Origin: Lachnospiraceae bacterium
Lineage (GTDB): Bacteria > Bacillota > Clostridia > Lachnospirales > Lachnospiraceae
Assembly (NCBI GenBank): GCA_900767585.1
Contig: CAAFZP010000014.1
Span: forward strand, 1 to 21,931
Length of the DNA: 21,931 nucleotides
Direction: 5' to 3'
The notes beneath the pieces were generated by a model. The model was not told the DNA's origin and did not search any database. It worked only from the letters and a program-made list of their open reading frames with translations. The position numbers and the translations under genes are program-made. Positions 8,537 through 15,309 of the stretch are shown piece by piece (within the stretch, counting starts at the first letter, position 1; every line of letters begins with the position of its first letter).

Positions 8537-9276
8537 TACAGGCTCAGCCCTCCATCCAATACGATTACCTGCCCTGTCATGTAGGAGCATGCAGGTCCGG
8601 CAAGCATCGTAACTACATCACCGATTTCCTCGGCTGTACCAAACCGTTTCATCGGAATATCCTTTAAGTATTCTTCCTTCTTATCCTCCGGCAGAGCCTC
8701 TACCATATCGGTTGCGATAAATCCCGGTGCCACTGCATTCACACGGATGCCATATGGTGCAAGCTCCTTTGCCATTGTGGCTGTCATGGAGTTTACAGCG
8801 CCTTTTGTTGCACTATATACACTCTGTCCCGGTACTGCAAGCTTGGAACTTACGGATGATACATTCACGATCACGCCCTGTTTCTTCGAGAACATCTTCA
8901 AAACTGCCTGCTGGGTACAGTACATGTATCCCTTGATGTTCAAGTCGAGACACTGATTGATCGTATCCGGATTCATCATCAGGACAAATTCATCCTTTAC
9001 GATTCCAGCGTTGTTGACAAGGACGTCTAACTGTCCAAATGTGTTTATGACCTCACGCATCATTGTCTTTACTTCGGCAAGATCGGATACGTTTGCCTTG
9101 ATGGCAACGGCTTCGCTTCCGGCTGCCTTGATCTTCTCTACGACTTCATTTGCAGCTGCTTCGTTTGAATTATAGTTGACGGCTACCTTGTAGCCAGCCT
9201 CTCCAAGCTTGATCGCACATGCGCGCCCGATTCCGCGGGATGCGCCTGTGACAAGCGCTACTTTACCATTTGTCAT
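8536..9276 (-). CDS. fabG: FabG-like 3-oxoacyl-ACP reductase
   Basis: A 246-residue short-chain dehydrogenase of normal FabG length. It has the NAD(P)H-binding TGASRGIGRA (residues 10-19), NNAG (88-91), and the catalytic Ser141, Tyr154 and Lys158 in YSATK, with a C-terminus ending GGLSL. It would reduce 3-ketoacyl-ACP to 3-hydroxyacyl-ACP for the overlapping FabZ-like dehydratase. AAAGGAG precedes the ATG. The gene lies beyond a 293-bp foldback element that fills the space after the ketosynthase gene, so it may need its own promoter or read-through. Confidence 0.93.
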   Translation of the reverse strand: MTNGKVALVTGASRGIGRACAIKLGEAGYKVAVNYNSNEAAANEVVEKIKAAGSEAVAIKANVSDLAEVKTMMREVINTFGQLDVLVNNAGIVKDEFVLMMNPDTINQCLDLNIKGYMYCTQQAVLKMFSKKQGVIVNVSSVSSKLAVPGQSVYSATKGAVNSMTATMAKELAPYGIRVNAVAPGFIATDMVEALPEDKKEEYLKDIPMKRFGTAEEIGDVVTMLAGPACSYMTGQVIVLDGGLSL

Positions 9277-9304
9277 GTTTTTCTCCTTTATCTACCTGTA
9301 TCCT

Positions 9305-9597
9305 GGTAATTGAGACACATGTATGCTTTCAACATATATTTCAACATGATTCATTCTATATACAATGTATTGAAGTTAAGAAGTTCTAAATGTTCTGATA
9401 TATATTTTCACATGCGTACGCAACCGCCGCCAATTCGCCATCCATGGCTCAATGGCGGCTTGTTTGAACATCGTGTTCAAACATTGCTGATACATAACAG
9501 AACATCAAGAACTTCTAAACTTCATACATATCGTATATATTCATGAATCAATATTGAAATATATGATATCCTTCATCCTTTCTGTGTCTCAATTACC
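9305..9597. repeat. 293-bp multi-branched foldback element
   Basis: Fills nearly the whole 350-bp gap between the ketosynthase and fabG genes. The ends are a perfect 15-bp inverted repeat, GGTAATTGAGACACA (9305-9319) and its complement (9583-9597). The arms stay complementary over about 105 bases with matched blocks such as CATATATTTCAA, TGATTCAT, AGAAGTTCT and ATGTTCTG. The centre holds further stems: TGCGTACGCA (9413-9422), CCGCC/GGCGG with an inner GCCAT/ATGGC, and TGTTTGAACA-TCG-TGTTCAAACA (9470-9492). I see no reading frame. It could be a MITE-like mobile element or a structured intercistronic RNA. Confidence 0.85.
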
Positions 9598-9626
9598 GAA
9601 TTAACATCTTCTCTTAAATAATATTA

Positions 9627-12023
9627 TTATGCCACTTTCTTTAAGATGACTGCAGCATAGCTGCCACCGATGGCGCAGCTTGTTGCGAGTACATACTTGT
9701 ATGCGGATGTGTCGACAACTTCCTTCGTTACCTCTTCGGTTGTTACATAGTAAGCATTCTGTCTTGTGGCAAGATCGCCGGACAGTGTAAGTGCGGCATG
9801 TGCAACAGACAGTGCGGAGCTTGCAGCTCTGCCTTCACCTGTATAATCTCTGACCTGATGTACAGGAACCTTTCCTGCGAAAATTTCTTCGTACACATGG
9901 CGCTCCAATGTGTCGACTTCGTCGGCACCATTTGCGAATCCGTAAACGGCATCAATCTGATCCAATGTGATGCCTGCCATAGCGGCTGCATCTACGATGG
10001 CGTTCATCAGTCCCTTTTCGGTACCTGCGACATCACCGTAAGCAACGCCTTCGTGTGTCATGGCGTAACCACATACCTCTGCGTACTTCTTCGCATTGTG
10101 GCTTGCTGCGTATGTCTCGTTCTCGAGTGCGATACTCGTACTACCATCGGCAAGCACGAATCCGTCACCGCCGGCGTATGCCTGCTTTACATCACCGGCT
10201 ACCTTGCCAAGCTTCGCGTAAAGCTTCTCCATAACCTCGCTGTTCTCATCGGTACCGGTTGCAAGCATTGCCTTGCCTCGGTTCTGCTTGATCTCGTTAT
10301 ATGCGTAACACAAGCTGCTCATACCGGACTGTGCGCCGTTTGTCACGGTTACATTATAGCCACGCATACCTGTCTTGATGGAGAGGTATCCGCCTGCCGC
10401 GTTGTAAACGGTATTCGGGAAGTTGAAGGCAGAACCTGCAGTTGTTCCATTCTCGGAGATGTGCTCCTGGAACTCGTATACGGTTGTAAGCGGACCATCG
10501 CCGGTTCCGACGATCATACCAAGCTCTTCTGCATTGTCCTCTGTTACCTCGATGCCTGCTTCCTGCAGTGCTTCAAGGCCGGAAATTACCTGCATCAGGC
10601 TGAACTTGTCAAGCTTTCTGTAGAATGCCATCTTCAGGCCATATTTGTCGTAATCTTCTTTTCCGACATTTGCATGTACAGACGCTGCTTCCGGCTTTAC
10701 CTGTGCATTGACCTTATCGATATAGTTGGCAACGCCATTTCCAAGTGGGCTGACGATACCAAGACCTGTGATATAAACCTTTTCATCGTTCTCGGTTTCC
10801 TTCACATTGCCCGGCTCCTTTGAGAAGATGATACTTGCGTTGCTTCCACCAAATGCAAAGGAGTTGGACATGACATAATGCAGATCCTTTTCCTTCATTG
10901 TATTCGGCATAAAATCGAATGTGCCTGCCTTCTCACCGAGCGCCTCAATATCCTCATCGGAATATCCAATCGTTGGTGGAATCTTATTCTCTGTCAGAGC
11001 CTTGATTGCGAAGACTGCCTCGATCGCACCGGCTGCACCTAAGCAGTGGCCAACCATTGCCTTTGTGGAGCTGACGCTTAAATCCGGATTTGCCTCGTCA
11101 AAGATTGTATGTAAGGAGAGGAATTCTGCCTCGTCGTTCTTGGCGGTTCCTGTTCCGTGTGCATTTACATATGCAACATCCTTTGGCTCGATGCCTGACT
11201 TCTCAATGGCCTCGCGAATCGCATACATCTGTCCAAGTCCGTCCGGACGTGGTGCTGTGATATGATGGGCATCACTGCTGATTCCTGCTGAAAGCACGTC
11301 ACAGTAGATCTTCGCATTCCGCTTCTTTGCATGTTCATAGCTCTCTACAATGATTGCACCGGAACCTTCCCCAAGTGTGATACCATTGCTGTGGTTGAAT
11401 GGCGAACATGCCTGCTCAGAAAGCGCATGAAGAGCTAAGAATCCTGAAAACGGAACGGATGCAAATGCATCGGCACCACCGACGATAAATGCATCTGCCA
11501 CACCGGCACGGATCAGCTCACACGCATAAGCAATACTGATCGTACTTGCTGCACAGGCATTACCAACGTTTGTGACAACACCCTTTGCACCTGCCATATT
11601 TGCTACATGGTTCGCGATAGAGGCGATCGTCATCTTGTTGATGTCCTCTGCATGCTCACCCTTTGTTACATAATTTTCAACACTGACAACACCACCAACG
11701 CAGCTTCCCATGACAACGCCGACACGACCGGCATTACACTCGTCAATCACAAGACCTGCATCGTCGAGTGCCTCCTTTGAAGCCTTCAGGCAGAGCTTGC
11801 TGACACGGTCAACATCCTTTGCCTCGTCAATCTCGTCGAGTGTATCACAGTGCACTTCTGCACCGAGGTTTGCATAACAGTCGGTTGTATCGACGGATGC
11901 TACCTTGTCAATTCCAGTTTTCCCAGCCAGTGCATTTGCAAAGCACTCCTCTACATTATTTCCGATTGCGCTGATCATACCAAGTCCGGTTACAACGCAA
12001 CGTGTATTTGTAATCTTATCCAT
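9627..12023 (-). CDS. Fused ketosynthase and chain-length-factor-like protein
   Basis: A 798-residue protein made of two tandem ketosynthase (thiolase-fold) domains, about twice the length of FabF. Domain 1 (about 1-403) is a complete FabF/KS-alpha enzyme: Cys157 in GNACAAS, His289 in NAHGTGT, Lys321 in SSTKAM and His326 in GHCLGAAG, with the C-terminal SFAFGGSNAS. Domain 2 (about 415-798) starts again with VYITGLGIVSPLG, but the nucleophile position reads NGAQSGMSS (Gln565), the first His is Asn (FANGADE, residue 698) and the last motif reads YTGEGRAASS. Gln for Cys is the signature of chain-length factors and KSQ domains. The likely role is Claisen extension of malonyl-ACP by domain 1 with domain 2 as its non-condensing partner. 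It lies between the ACP and fabG genes. Confidence 0.93.
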   Translation of the reverse strand: MDKITNTRCVVTGLGMISAIGNNVEECFANALAGKTGIDKVASVDTTDCYANLGAEVHCDTLDEIDEAKDVDRVSKLCLKASKEALDDAGLVIDECNAGRVGVVMGSCVGGVVSVENYVTKGEHAEDINKMTIASIANHVANMAGAKGVVTNVGNACAASTISIAYACELIRAGVADAFIVGGADAFASVPFSGFLALHALSEQACSPFNHSNGITLGEGSGAIIVESYEHAKKRNAKIYCDVLSAGISSDAHHITAPRPDGLGQMYAIREAIEKSGIEPKDVAYVNAHGTGTAKNDEAEFLSLHTIFDEANPDLSVSSTKAMVGHCLGAAGAIEAVFAIKALTENKIPPTIGYSDEDIEALGEKAGTFDFMPNTMKEKDLHYVMSNSFAFGGSNASIIFSKEPGNVKETENDEKVYITGLGIVSPLGNGVANYIDKVNAQVKPEAASVHANVGKEDYDKYGLKMAFYRKLDKFSLMQVISGLEALQEAGIEVTEDNAEELGMIVGTGDGPLTTVYEFQEHISENGTTAGSAFNFPNTVYNAAGGYLSIKTGMRGYNVTVTNGAQSGMSSLCYAYNEIKQNRGKAMLATGTDENSEVMEKLYAKLGKVAGDVKQAYAGGDGFVLADGSTSIALENETYAASHNAKKYAEVCGYAMTHEGVAYGDVAGTEKGLMNAIVDAAAMAGITLDQIDAVYGFANGADEVDTLERHVYEEIFAGKVPVHQVRDYTGEGRAASSALSVAHAALTLSGDLATRQNAYYVTTEEVTKEVVDTSAYKYVLATSCAIGGSYAAVILKKVA

Positions 12024-12038
12024 TGTTATCTCCTTTTT

Positions 12039-12060
12039 ATGTCACCACGCGTTCGCGCAT
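12039..12060. repeat. Short palindromic repeat, REP-like
   Basis: ATGTCACCACGC followed by GTTCGCGCA. The 12-base core is identical to two copies near 18196 and 18231, and each is followed by a small GC-rich inverted repeat. It sits between the ketosynthase start and the hairpin upstream. Confidence 0.5.
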
Positions 12061-12086
12061 TTTCTATTTACCTGTTCAGAATACAC

Positions 12087-12121
12087 AGGGCTGCCCCAAA
12101 GTTTCCTTTCGGGACAGCCCT
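12087..12121. other. Strong intercistronic hairpin
   Basis: AGGGCTG (12087-12093) pairs with CAGCCCT (12115-12121); the stem goes on through CCC/GGG and AAAG/CTTT around a tttc loop. It lies in the 115-bp gap between the ACP and ketosynthase genes. No T run follows on the minus strand, so it is more likely an mRNA-stabilising, processing or attenuating hairpin than a full terminator. Confidence 0.6.
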
Positions 12122-12138
12122 CTATGTATGACTTCTTA

Positions 12139-12387
12139 TTACATGTTTGCTACAACGTACTTTGTAAGGCTCTCGATGTTGTAGAAGTGTTCTTTTGCAA
12201 CACCTGTCATAGCTACGCCGTAAGCTGAATCGATACATGCGATAATCTCCAGAGAATCAACAGAATCCAGTCCAATCCCATCACCAAACAATGGAACTTC
12301 ATAATCTAACTCTTCCTCAGGGATTCTAAGATTCTTTGAAAGCATTCCTTTGATGTTCTCAGCGATTTCTAATTCTTTTTCGTTCAT
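12139..12387 (-). CDS. Acyl carrier protein
   Basis: An 82-residue acidic four-helix carrier protein. The phosphopantetheine site is Ser42 in GLDSVDSLEI, the equivalent of the DSL motif, and the length is normal for a type II ACP. It would carry the growing acyl chain as a thioester for the ketosynthase, reductase and dehydratase encoded downstream. Its sequence around the Ser (DSVDSLEII, with an extended GDGIGL before it) looks like the specialised carriers found in accessory clusters rather than the housekeeping AcpP, which usually reads GADSLD; that is judgement by eye. GGAAGG lies about 9 bases before the ATG. Confidence 0.93.
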   Translation of the reverse strand: MNEKELEIAENIKGMLSKNLRIPEEELDYEVPLFGDGIGLDSVDSLEIIACIDSAYGVAMTGVAKEHFYNIESLTKYVVANM

Positions 12388-12462
12388 TCTATGTATCCTT
12401 CCTTTTCTTATATTTTCCCCCGGATAAGCGGGGATATTTTAAGAGTGTTCCCACTCCAAATA

Positions 12463-13116
12463 TCATTTTTTATGTATACCATATGTATCGCGCAATGTGT
12501 AGAGTTTTTCTCTGCATTGCTTTGCATATTTTTTCAGGACGACAGACGGACGTCCTTCTTCGTTTAAATCCATGTCCATCGGTTTGCCGATGATGATATG
12601 CATACGATGGAACAACTTGAATTCCCCATCAATAAAAACGGGCACAACCTCTGCTTCCCCTTGTCTGGCAAGCATCAAAAATCCGGGTTTGAACTCATCC
12701 ATCTCTCCGTTTTTGCTTGTATGTCCCTCTGGGAATATGTAGATCGGGCAGCCTTCGTTCATCTTCTCCAATCCCATCGGCAGCCAGCTCGTATCCATCT
12801 CCTGCCGGTTCATCGGAATATATGGAAGATTCCGAAACAGCCAGTTGATTTTCTTTCTATCATACCAGTCGCGTGCAACGAATGTATGGACCTTGTATCC
12901 TCCAAGCAGACGTGTCATATAAAATCCATCGACATGACTCGTGTGGTTGGAATAGACGACACATCTTCCTTTTTTTAACGCTTCCTTTGTTGCTTTTTTA
13001 TCTTCCCATGTCACCCTCGGTGGGTACAGGATGCGGATTACGCCATTTGCGATTGCAAAAGCAAGCTTCGCCGCAAATCTCTTTAGTATCTCCATGTTAT
13101 TACACCAGCTTTCCAT
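12463..13116 (-). CDS. PlsC-like lysophospholipid acyltransferase family
   Basis: A 217-residue protein of the LPLAT/PlsC family, which transfers acyl chains from ACP or CoA to glycerophosphate-type or other hydroxyl acceptors at the inner membrane face. Motif I is NHTSHVD (His58, Asp63), motif II lies near YIPMNR, motif III is FPEGHTS (128-134), and motif IV is VVPVFIDGE. An N-terminal hydrophobic stretch (about 15-31) could attach it to the membrane. The ATG at 13116 has GGAGG 9 bases upstream; it overlaps the flavoprotein gene by 17 bases. A later ATG at 13095 lacks a binding site. Similar acyltransferases occur in aryl polyene clusters, which fits the neighbouring KS/ACP genes. Confidence 0.9.
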   Translation of the reverse strand: MESWCNNMEILKRFAAKLAFAIANGVIRILYPPRVTWEDKKATKEALKKGRCVVYSNHTSHVDGFYMTRLLGGYKVHTFVARDWYDRKKINWLFRNLPYIPMNRQEMDTSWLPMGLEKMNEGCPIYIFPEGHTSKNGEMDEFKPGFLMLARQGEAEVVPVFIDGEFKLFHRMHIIIGKPMDMDLNEEGRPSVVLKKYAKQCREKLYTLRDTYGIHKK

Positions 13117-13846
13117 ATGGGCCAACCTCCGGATTATCCCAGTTCATATTGATTGCCATCTCGAATGTACTGTGTCCAAGCAATGGTCGCTGCAGCTTGT
13201 TCCACGTACGTTCCGATAAGCAGCCTTCCCTTGCATATTCGTGGCCGGCCTCTGTGAATTTCTCCAGATAGCGTGCCACCTTCTGTGCAAATCCCTGCTC
13301 TGAGAGTGGTCCACCCTGCGGTGCCAGCACTGTTGTATATTTCCCTTCTCCGCAGATCCGGTCAAACTCTGCAAACACAGCATCGTAACAGTTGTCTGTC
13401 ACCTCGTAGCCACATGTGGATACTAAAATCAGTTTTTTCTTTTCCAGTTCCGGGTACCGCATATTATGCAGGAATCTGTGATTTTCCTCATCACCCGGAT
13501 TCCCGCGATACTCCTTTACATAAGAGATCATACGATCCGTAAATGCCTTCAGCTTCGAAGGCAGTCCAAAGAAATAAAGCGGAAAGCTCTCAACAATGAT
13601 ATCGCTGTCCATCACCATCTGCCGCAGCTCATCCATATCGTCGTGGATACAACACTGTCCCGGTGTCGTCTTCCAACAGGCAAAGCACCCATGACAATGG
13701 TCAATCCGCTTGTCCTTCAATGCCACCTCACAGACTTCGGTGTCCGCTCCATATTCTTCCACCAGCCCCTTTACAAATGCATGGGCTACTTTGAGGGAAG
13801 AACTGTACTCTCCACGTAAGCTTCCGTTAATCAAAAGTATCTTCAT
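13100..13846 (-). CDS. Iron-sulfur flavoprotein-like NAD(P)H reductase
   Basis: A 248-residue flavodoxin-fold protein of the NADPH-dependent FMN reductase family. MKILLINGSLRGEYSSS is the FMN phosphate-binding loop, and CHGCFACWKTTPGQC (Cys51, 54, 57, 65) is the CX2CX2CX7C pattern of iron-sulfur flavoproteins, expected to hold a 4Fe-4S cluster. SFPLYFFGLPSKLKAFTDR is the second flavin-contact segment. The C-terminal extension (about 175-248) is longer than in small FMN reductases. It is the first gene after the cluster promoter and overlaps the acyltransferase gene, so it is part of this pathway; it could reduce a double bond or an aromatic or quinone-like intermediate, but the substrate is unknown. 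Confidence 0.85.
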   Translation of the reverse strand: MKILLINGSLRGEYSSSLKVAHAFVKGLVEEYGADTEVCEVALKDKRIDHCHGCFACWKTTPGQCCIHDDMDELRQMVMDSDIIVESFPLYFFGLPSKLKAFTDRMISYVKEYRGNPGDEENHRFLHNMRYPELEKKKLILVSTCGYEVTDNCYDAVFAEFDRICGEGKYTTVLAPQGGPLSEQGFAQKVARYLEKFTEAGHEYAREGCLSERTWNKLQRPLLGHSTFEMAINMNWDNPEVGPYGKLV

Positions 13847-13910
13847 CTTCGCTCACACTTTATCTTCTAATTTTGTTGTGTTTCCTCTGCACACATCCAG
13901 TTCTCATCGG

Positions 13911-13948
13911 TATATGCGTAGAAAATCACTGTGTTATTTTCGCATATA
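13911..13948. promoter_or_regulatory. Operator-like inverted repeat over the -10
   Basis: TATATGCG (13911-13918) and CGCATATA (13941-13948) are perfect inverted arms. Inside them GAAAAT (13921-13926) and ATTTTC (13936-13941) pair again. The repeat covers the -10 box and the start region, a usual place for a repressor to bind. The TetR protein at 15280-15879 is a candidate; that link is inference. Confidence 0.45.
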
Positions 13949-13971
13949 TTCGCATTTCCTACAAGTGTCAA
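13943..13971 (-). promoter_or_regulatory. Promoter of flavoprotein-to-FabZ cluster
   Basis: On the minus strand, -35 TTGACA (13966-13971), a 17-base spacer and -10 TATATG (13943-13948), about 97 bp before the flavoprotein start. The -35 directly abuts the T run of the upstream terminator, so this is where a new transcription unit begins. Confidence 0.6.
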
Positions 13972-14005
13972 AAAACGGAATGTGTATAGTTTTTACACAT
14001 TCCGT
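13970..14005 (-). terminator. Rho-independent terminator after G1P dehydrogenase gene
   Basis: A perfect 12-bp stem, ACGGAATGTGTA (13975-13986) with TACACATTCCGT (13994-14005), around a 7-base loop. On the minus strand it ends in CCGTTTTTTG. It lies 28 bp past the stop at 14034, so this gene ends its own transcript and the next cluster starts afresh. Confidence 0.88.
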
Positions 14006-14033
14006 CTGATTTGCACAACTTTTTTATCTGTTC

Positions 14034-15092
14034 TTATTCTCCAAATACCCGCTTCATTACCGGATCTTCACGAAGCACCTGTTTTGCTTTCTCCCGGTAC
14101 TTTTCCTCATGCAGATAGGTATAGCGGTTCGGCTTGATCTGCGGGGCCATGTCGATTGCCGCCTCATAGTCTGCACGGTTTAATCCCAGTGTCGCCACAA
14201 AATCCCAGAAACCGGTATCCTCAAATATCTTATTCACACGCACATACCGGTGATCCTGTACGACCGCCATCACATAGGTGGCAATTCCGACCTGTACACC
14301 ATGAAGCTGCGGCACTTCCAGCAGCTTGTCAAGTGCATGAGAGATCAGATGCTCGCTGCCACTCGTCGGTGCGCTGCCGCCTGCGATTTCATTTGCAATA
14401 CCACTCATCGCCAGCGAATCCACCAGTTCTTTTAAGAAGAGGTTGTCCTGAATACTCTCAAATGGTGTCCGCACGAAACTGTTGACTGCTTTCTTTGCAA
14501 TCATCACCGCGAAATCATTCACCTCGGACACGCCATGTTCTGCCTCGAAGATCCAGTCATAAAGTGCCGTGATCTTCGATACCATATCTCCGATTCCGGA
14601 ATATAGAAACTTCGCAGGGGCTGATTTTAATACATCGGTATCGACCACGATGCCATATGCCATGCGCGCAGGCACAGAGGTACGCTTGCCATTTACCATA
14701 AGCGATGCACTCGCCGAAGAAAACCCATCACTTGATGCCGATGTCGGCATGCTGATAAACGGAAGCTTCCGCAGATATGCCGCATATTTGCCGGCATCAA
14801 TGACCTTGCCTCCACCGATACCCAAGATGACCTGTGTCTTCGCATCGATCGTAAATGCCAGGTCGATAATATCCTTGATGTCCGTCGTGTCAAGCTCACA
14901 ATACGAAAGCACATCGATGTCCGCTTCGGAGAGGGAATCCATCACTGTCTTTCCAAACATCTCGACAAGTCCATTGCCGAAGAATACAACCGCCTTTTTA
15001 AATCCGCTTGACTGCAGATATTTTCCTACGTTTCCAAGTGTTCCGCTCCCGATCTTCAGGATTGTCGGGATTGCAATATGTGATCCTGCCAT
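14034..15092 (-). CDS. sn-Glycerol-1-phosphate dehydrogenase-like enzyme
   Basis: A 352-residue metal-dependent dehydrogenase of the iron-containing alcohol dehydrogenase superfamily, closest by eye to the AraM/EgsA glycerol-1-phosphate dehydrogenases. GIGGGKVIDAGKYAA (91-105) binds the nicotinamide cofactor, PFISMPTSASSDGFSS (111-126) matches the family motif PTSASHDG, and the metal ligands appear as Asp169 (SGIGDMVSK), His248 (GSEHLISH) and His264 (LHGVQ). The family reduces dihydroxyacetone phosphate to glycerol 1-phosphate. No PcrB-type prenyltransferase is in the window. The start has AGGAGGG upstream. A structured leader precedes it and a terminator follows, so it is regulated apart from the flavoprotein-FabZ unit. 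Glycerol dehydrogenase is the alternative. Confidence 0.82.
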   Translation of the reverse strand: MAGSHIAIPTILKIGSGTLGNVGKYLQSSGFKKAVVFFGNGLVEMFGKTVMDSLSEADIDVLSYCELDTTDIKDIIDLAFTIDAKTQVILGIGGGKVIDAGKYAAYLRKLPFISMPTSASSDGFSSASASLMVNGKRTSVPARMAYGIVVDTDVLKSAPAKFLYSGIGDMVSKITALYDWIFEAEHGVSEVNDFAVMIAKKAVNSFVRTPFESIQDNLFLKELVDSLAMSGIANEIAGGSAPTSGSEHLISHALDKLLEVPQLHGVQVGIATYVMAVVQDHRYVRVNKIFEDTGFWDFVATLGLNRADYEAAIDMAPQIKPNRYTYLHEEKYREKAKQVLREDPVMKRVFGE

Positions 15093-15108
15093 GTGTATAC
15101 CCTCCTGT

Positions 15109-15120
15109 TTATTTGCCTGA
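15109..15120. repeat. 12-bp direct repeat, copy 1
   Basis: TTATTTGCCTGA, identical to 15280-15291. The two copies flank 159 bp of highly structured sequence between the dehydrogenase and TetR genes, as if that segment had been inserted or duplicated. Confidence 0.7.
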
Positions 15121-15135
15121 TCTTTTTATTATACT

Positions 15136-15309
15136 CTGACCAAATAATTACGATTTCTTCGTTCTTCGAACTCTCGAAATCGTAAACAGCCATGCGCATT
15201 CCGGGTTATCACCCTGCATGCTTATGTCTGTTTATCCGTCATATAAATAGGCAGCTCTGCCTGCAAGCAGTCTCGCTGCTTATTTGCCTGACGGAATTAT
15301 TTGGTTCAG
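15136..15309 (-). other. Multi-branched structured leader or element
   Basis: The outer stem pairs CTGACCAAATAATT (15136-15149) with AATTATTTGGTTCAG (15295-15309). Inside lie TTACGATTTC/GAAATCGTAA (15148-15185) with an inner GTTC/GAAC, TAAACAG/CTGTTTA (15183-15234) with inner CATGC/GCATG and GGGT/ACCC, the hairpin AGGCAG-CT-CTGCCT (15249-15262) and the hairpin AAGCAG-TCTCG-CTGCTT (15265-15281). CCGTCA/TGACGG closes the last two. The structure overlaps the final codons of TetR and ends 43 bp before the dehydrogenase start. It may be a cis-regulatory RNA or a mobile foldback; I match it to no known riboswitch. Confidence 0.65.
15280..15291. repeat. 12-bp direct repeat, copy 2
   Basis: Second copy of TTATTTGCCTGA. 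On the minus strand it encodes the end of TetR (Ser-Gly-Lys-stop), so the copy at 15109-15120 looks like a displaced piece of the gene end. Confidence 0.7.

Noticed and set aside
9310..9546. 78-codon open frame inside the foldback element
   Set aside because: It falls wholly within the inverted repeat, shows no binding site and has a composition set by the arms.
9798..10823. 341-codon open frame on the plus strand opposite the ketosynthase gene
   Set aside because: It is the complement of a gene with complete KS motifs; the product is Cys-rich with no recognisable family, and no ribosome binding site was noted.
14034..15092. Simple iron-dependent alcohol dehydrogenase
   Set aside because: The PTSASSDG and SGIGDMVSK motifs fit glycerol-1-phosphate dehydrogenase better; glycerol dehydrogenase is kept as the alternative.
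15121..15279. Complete insertion sequence between direct repeats
   Set aside because: Only 159 bp, no transposase frame and no terminal inverted repeat next to the direct repeats; reported as a structured element instead.
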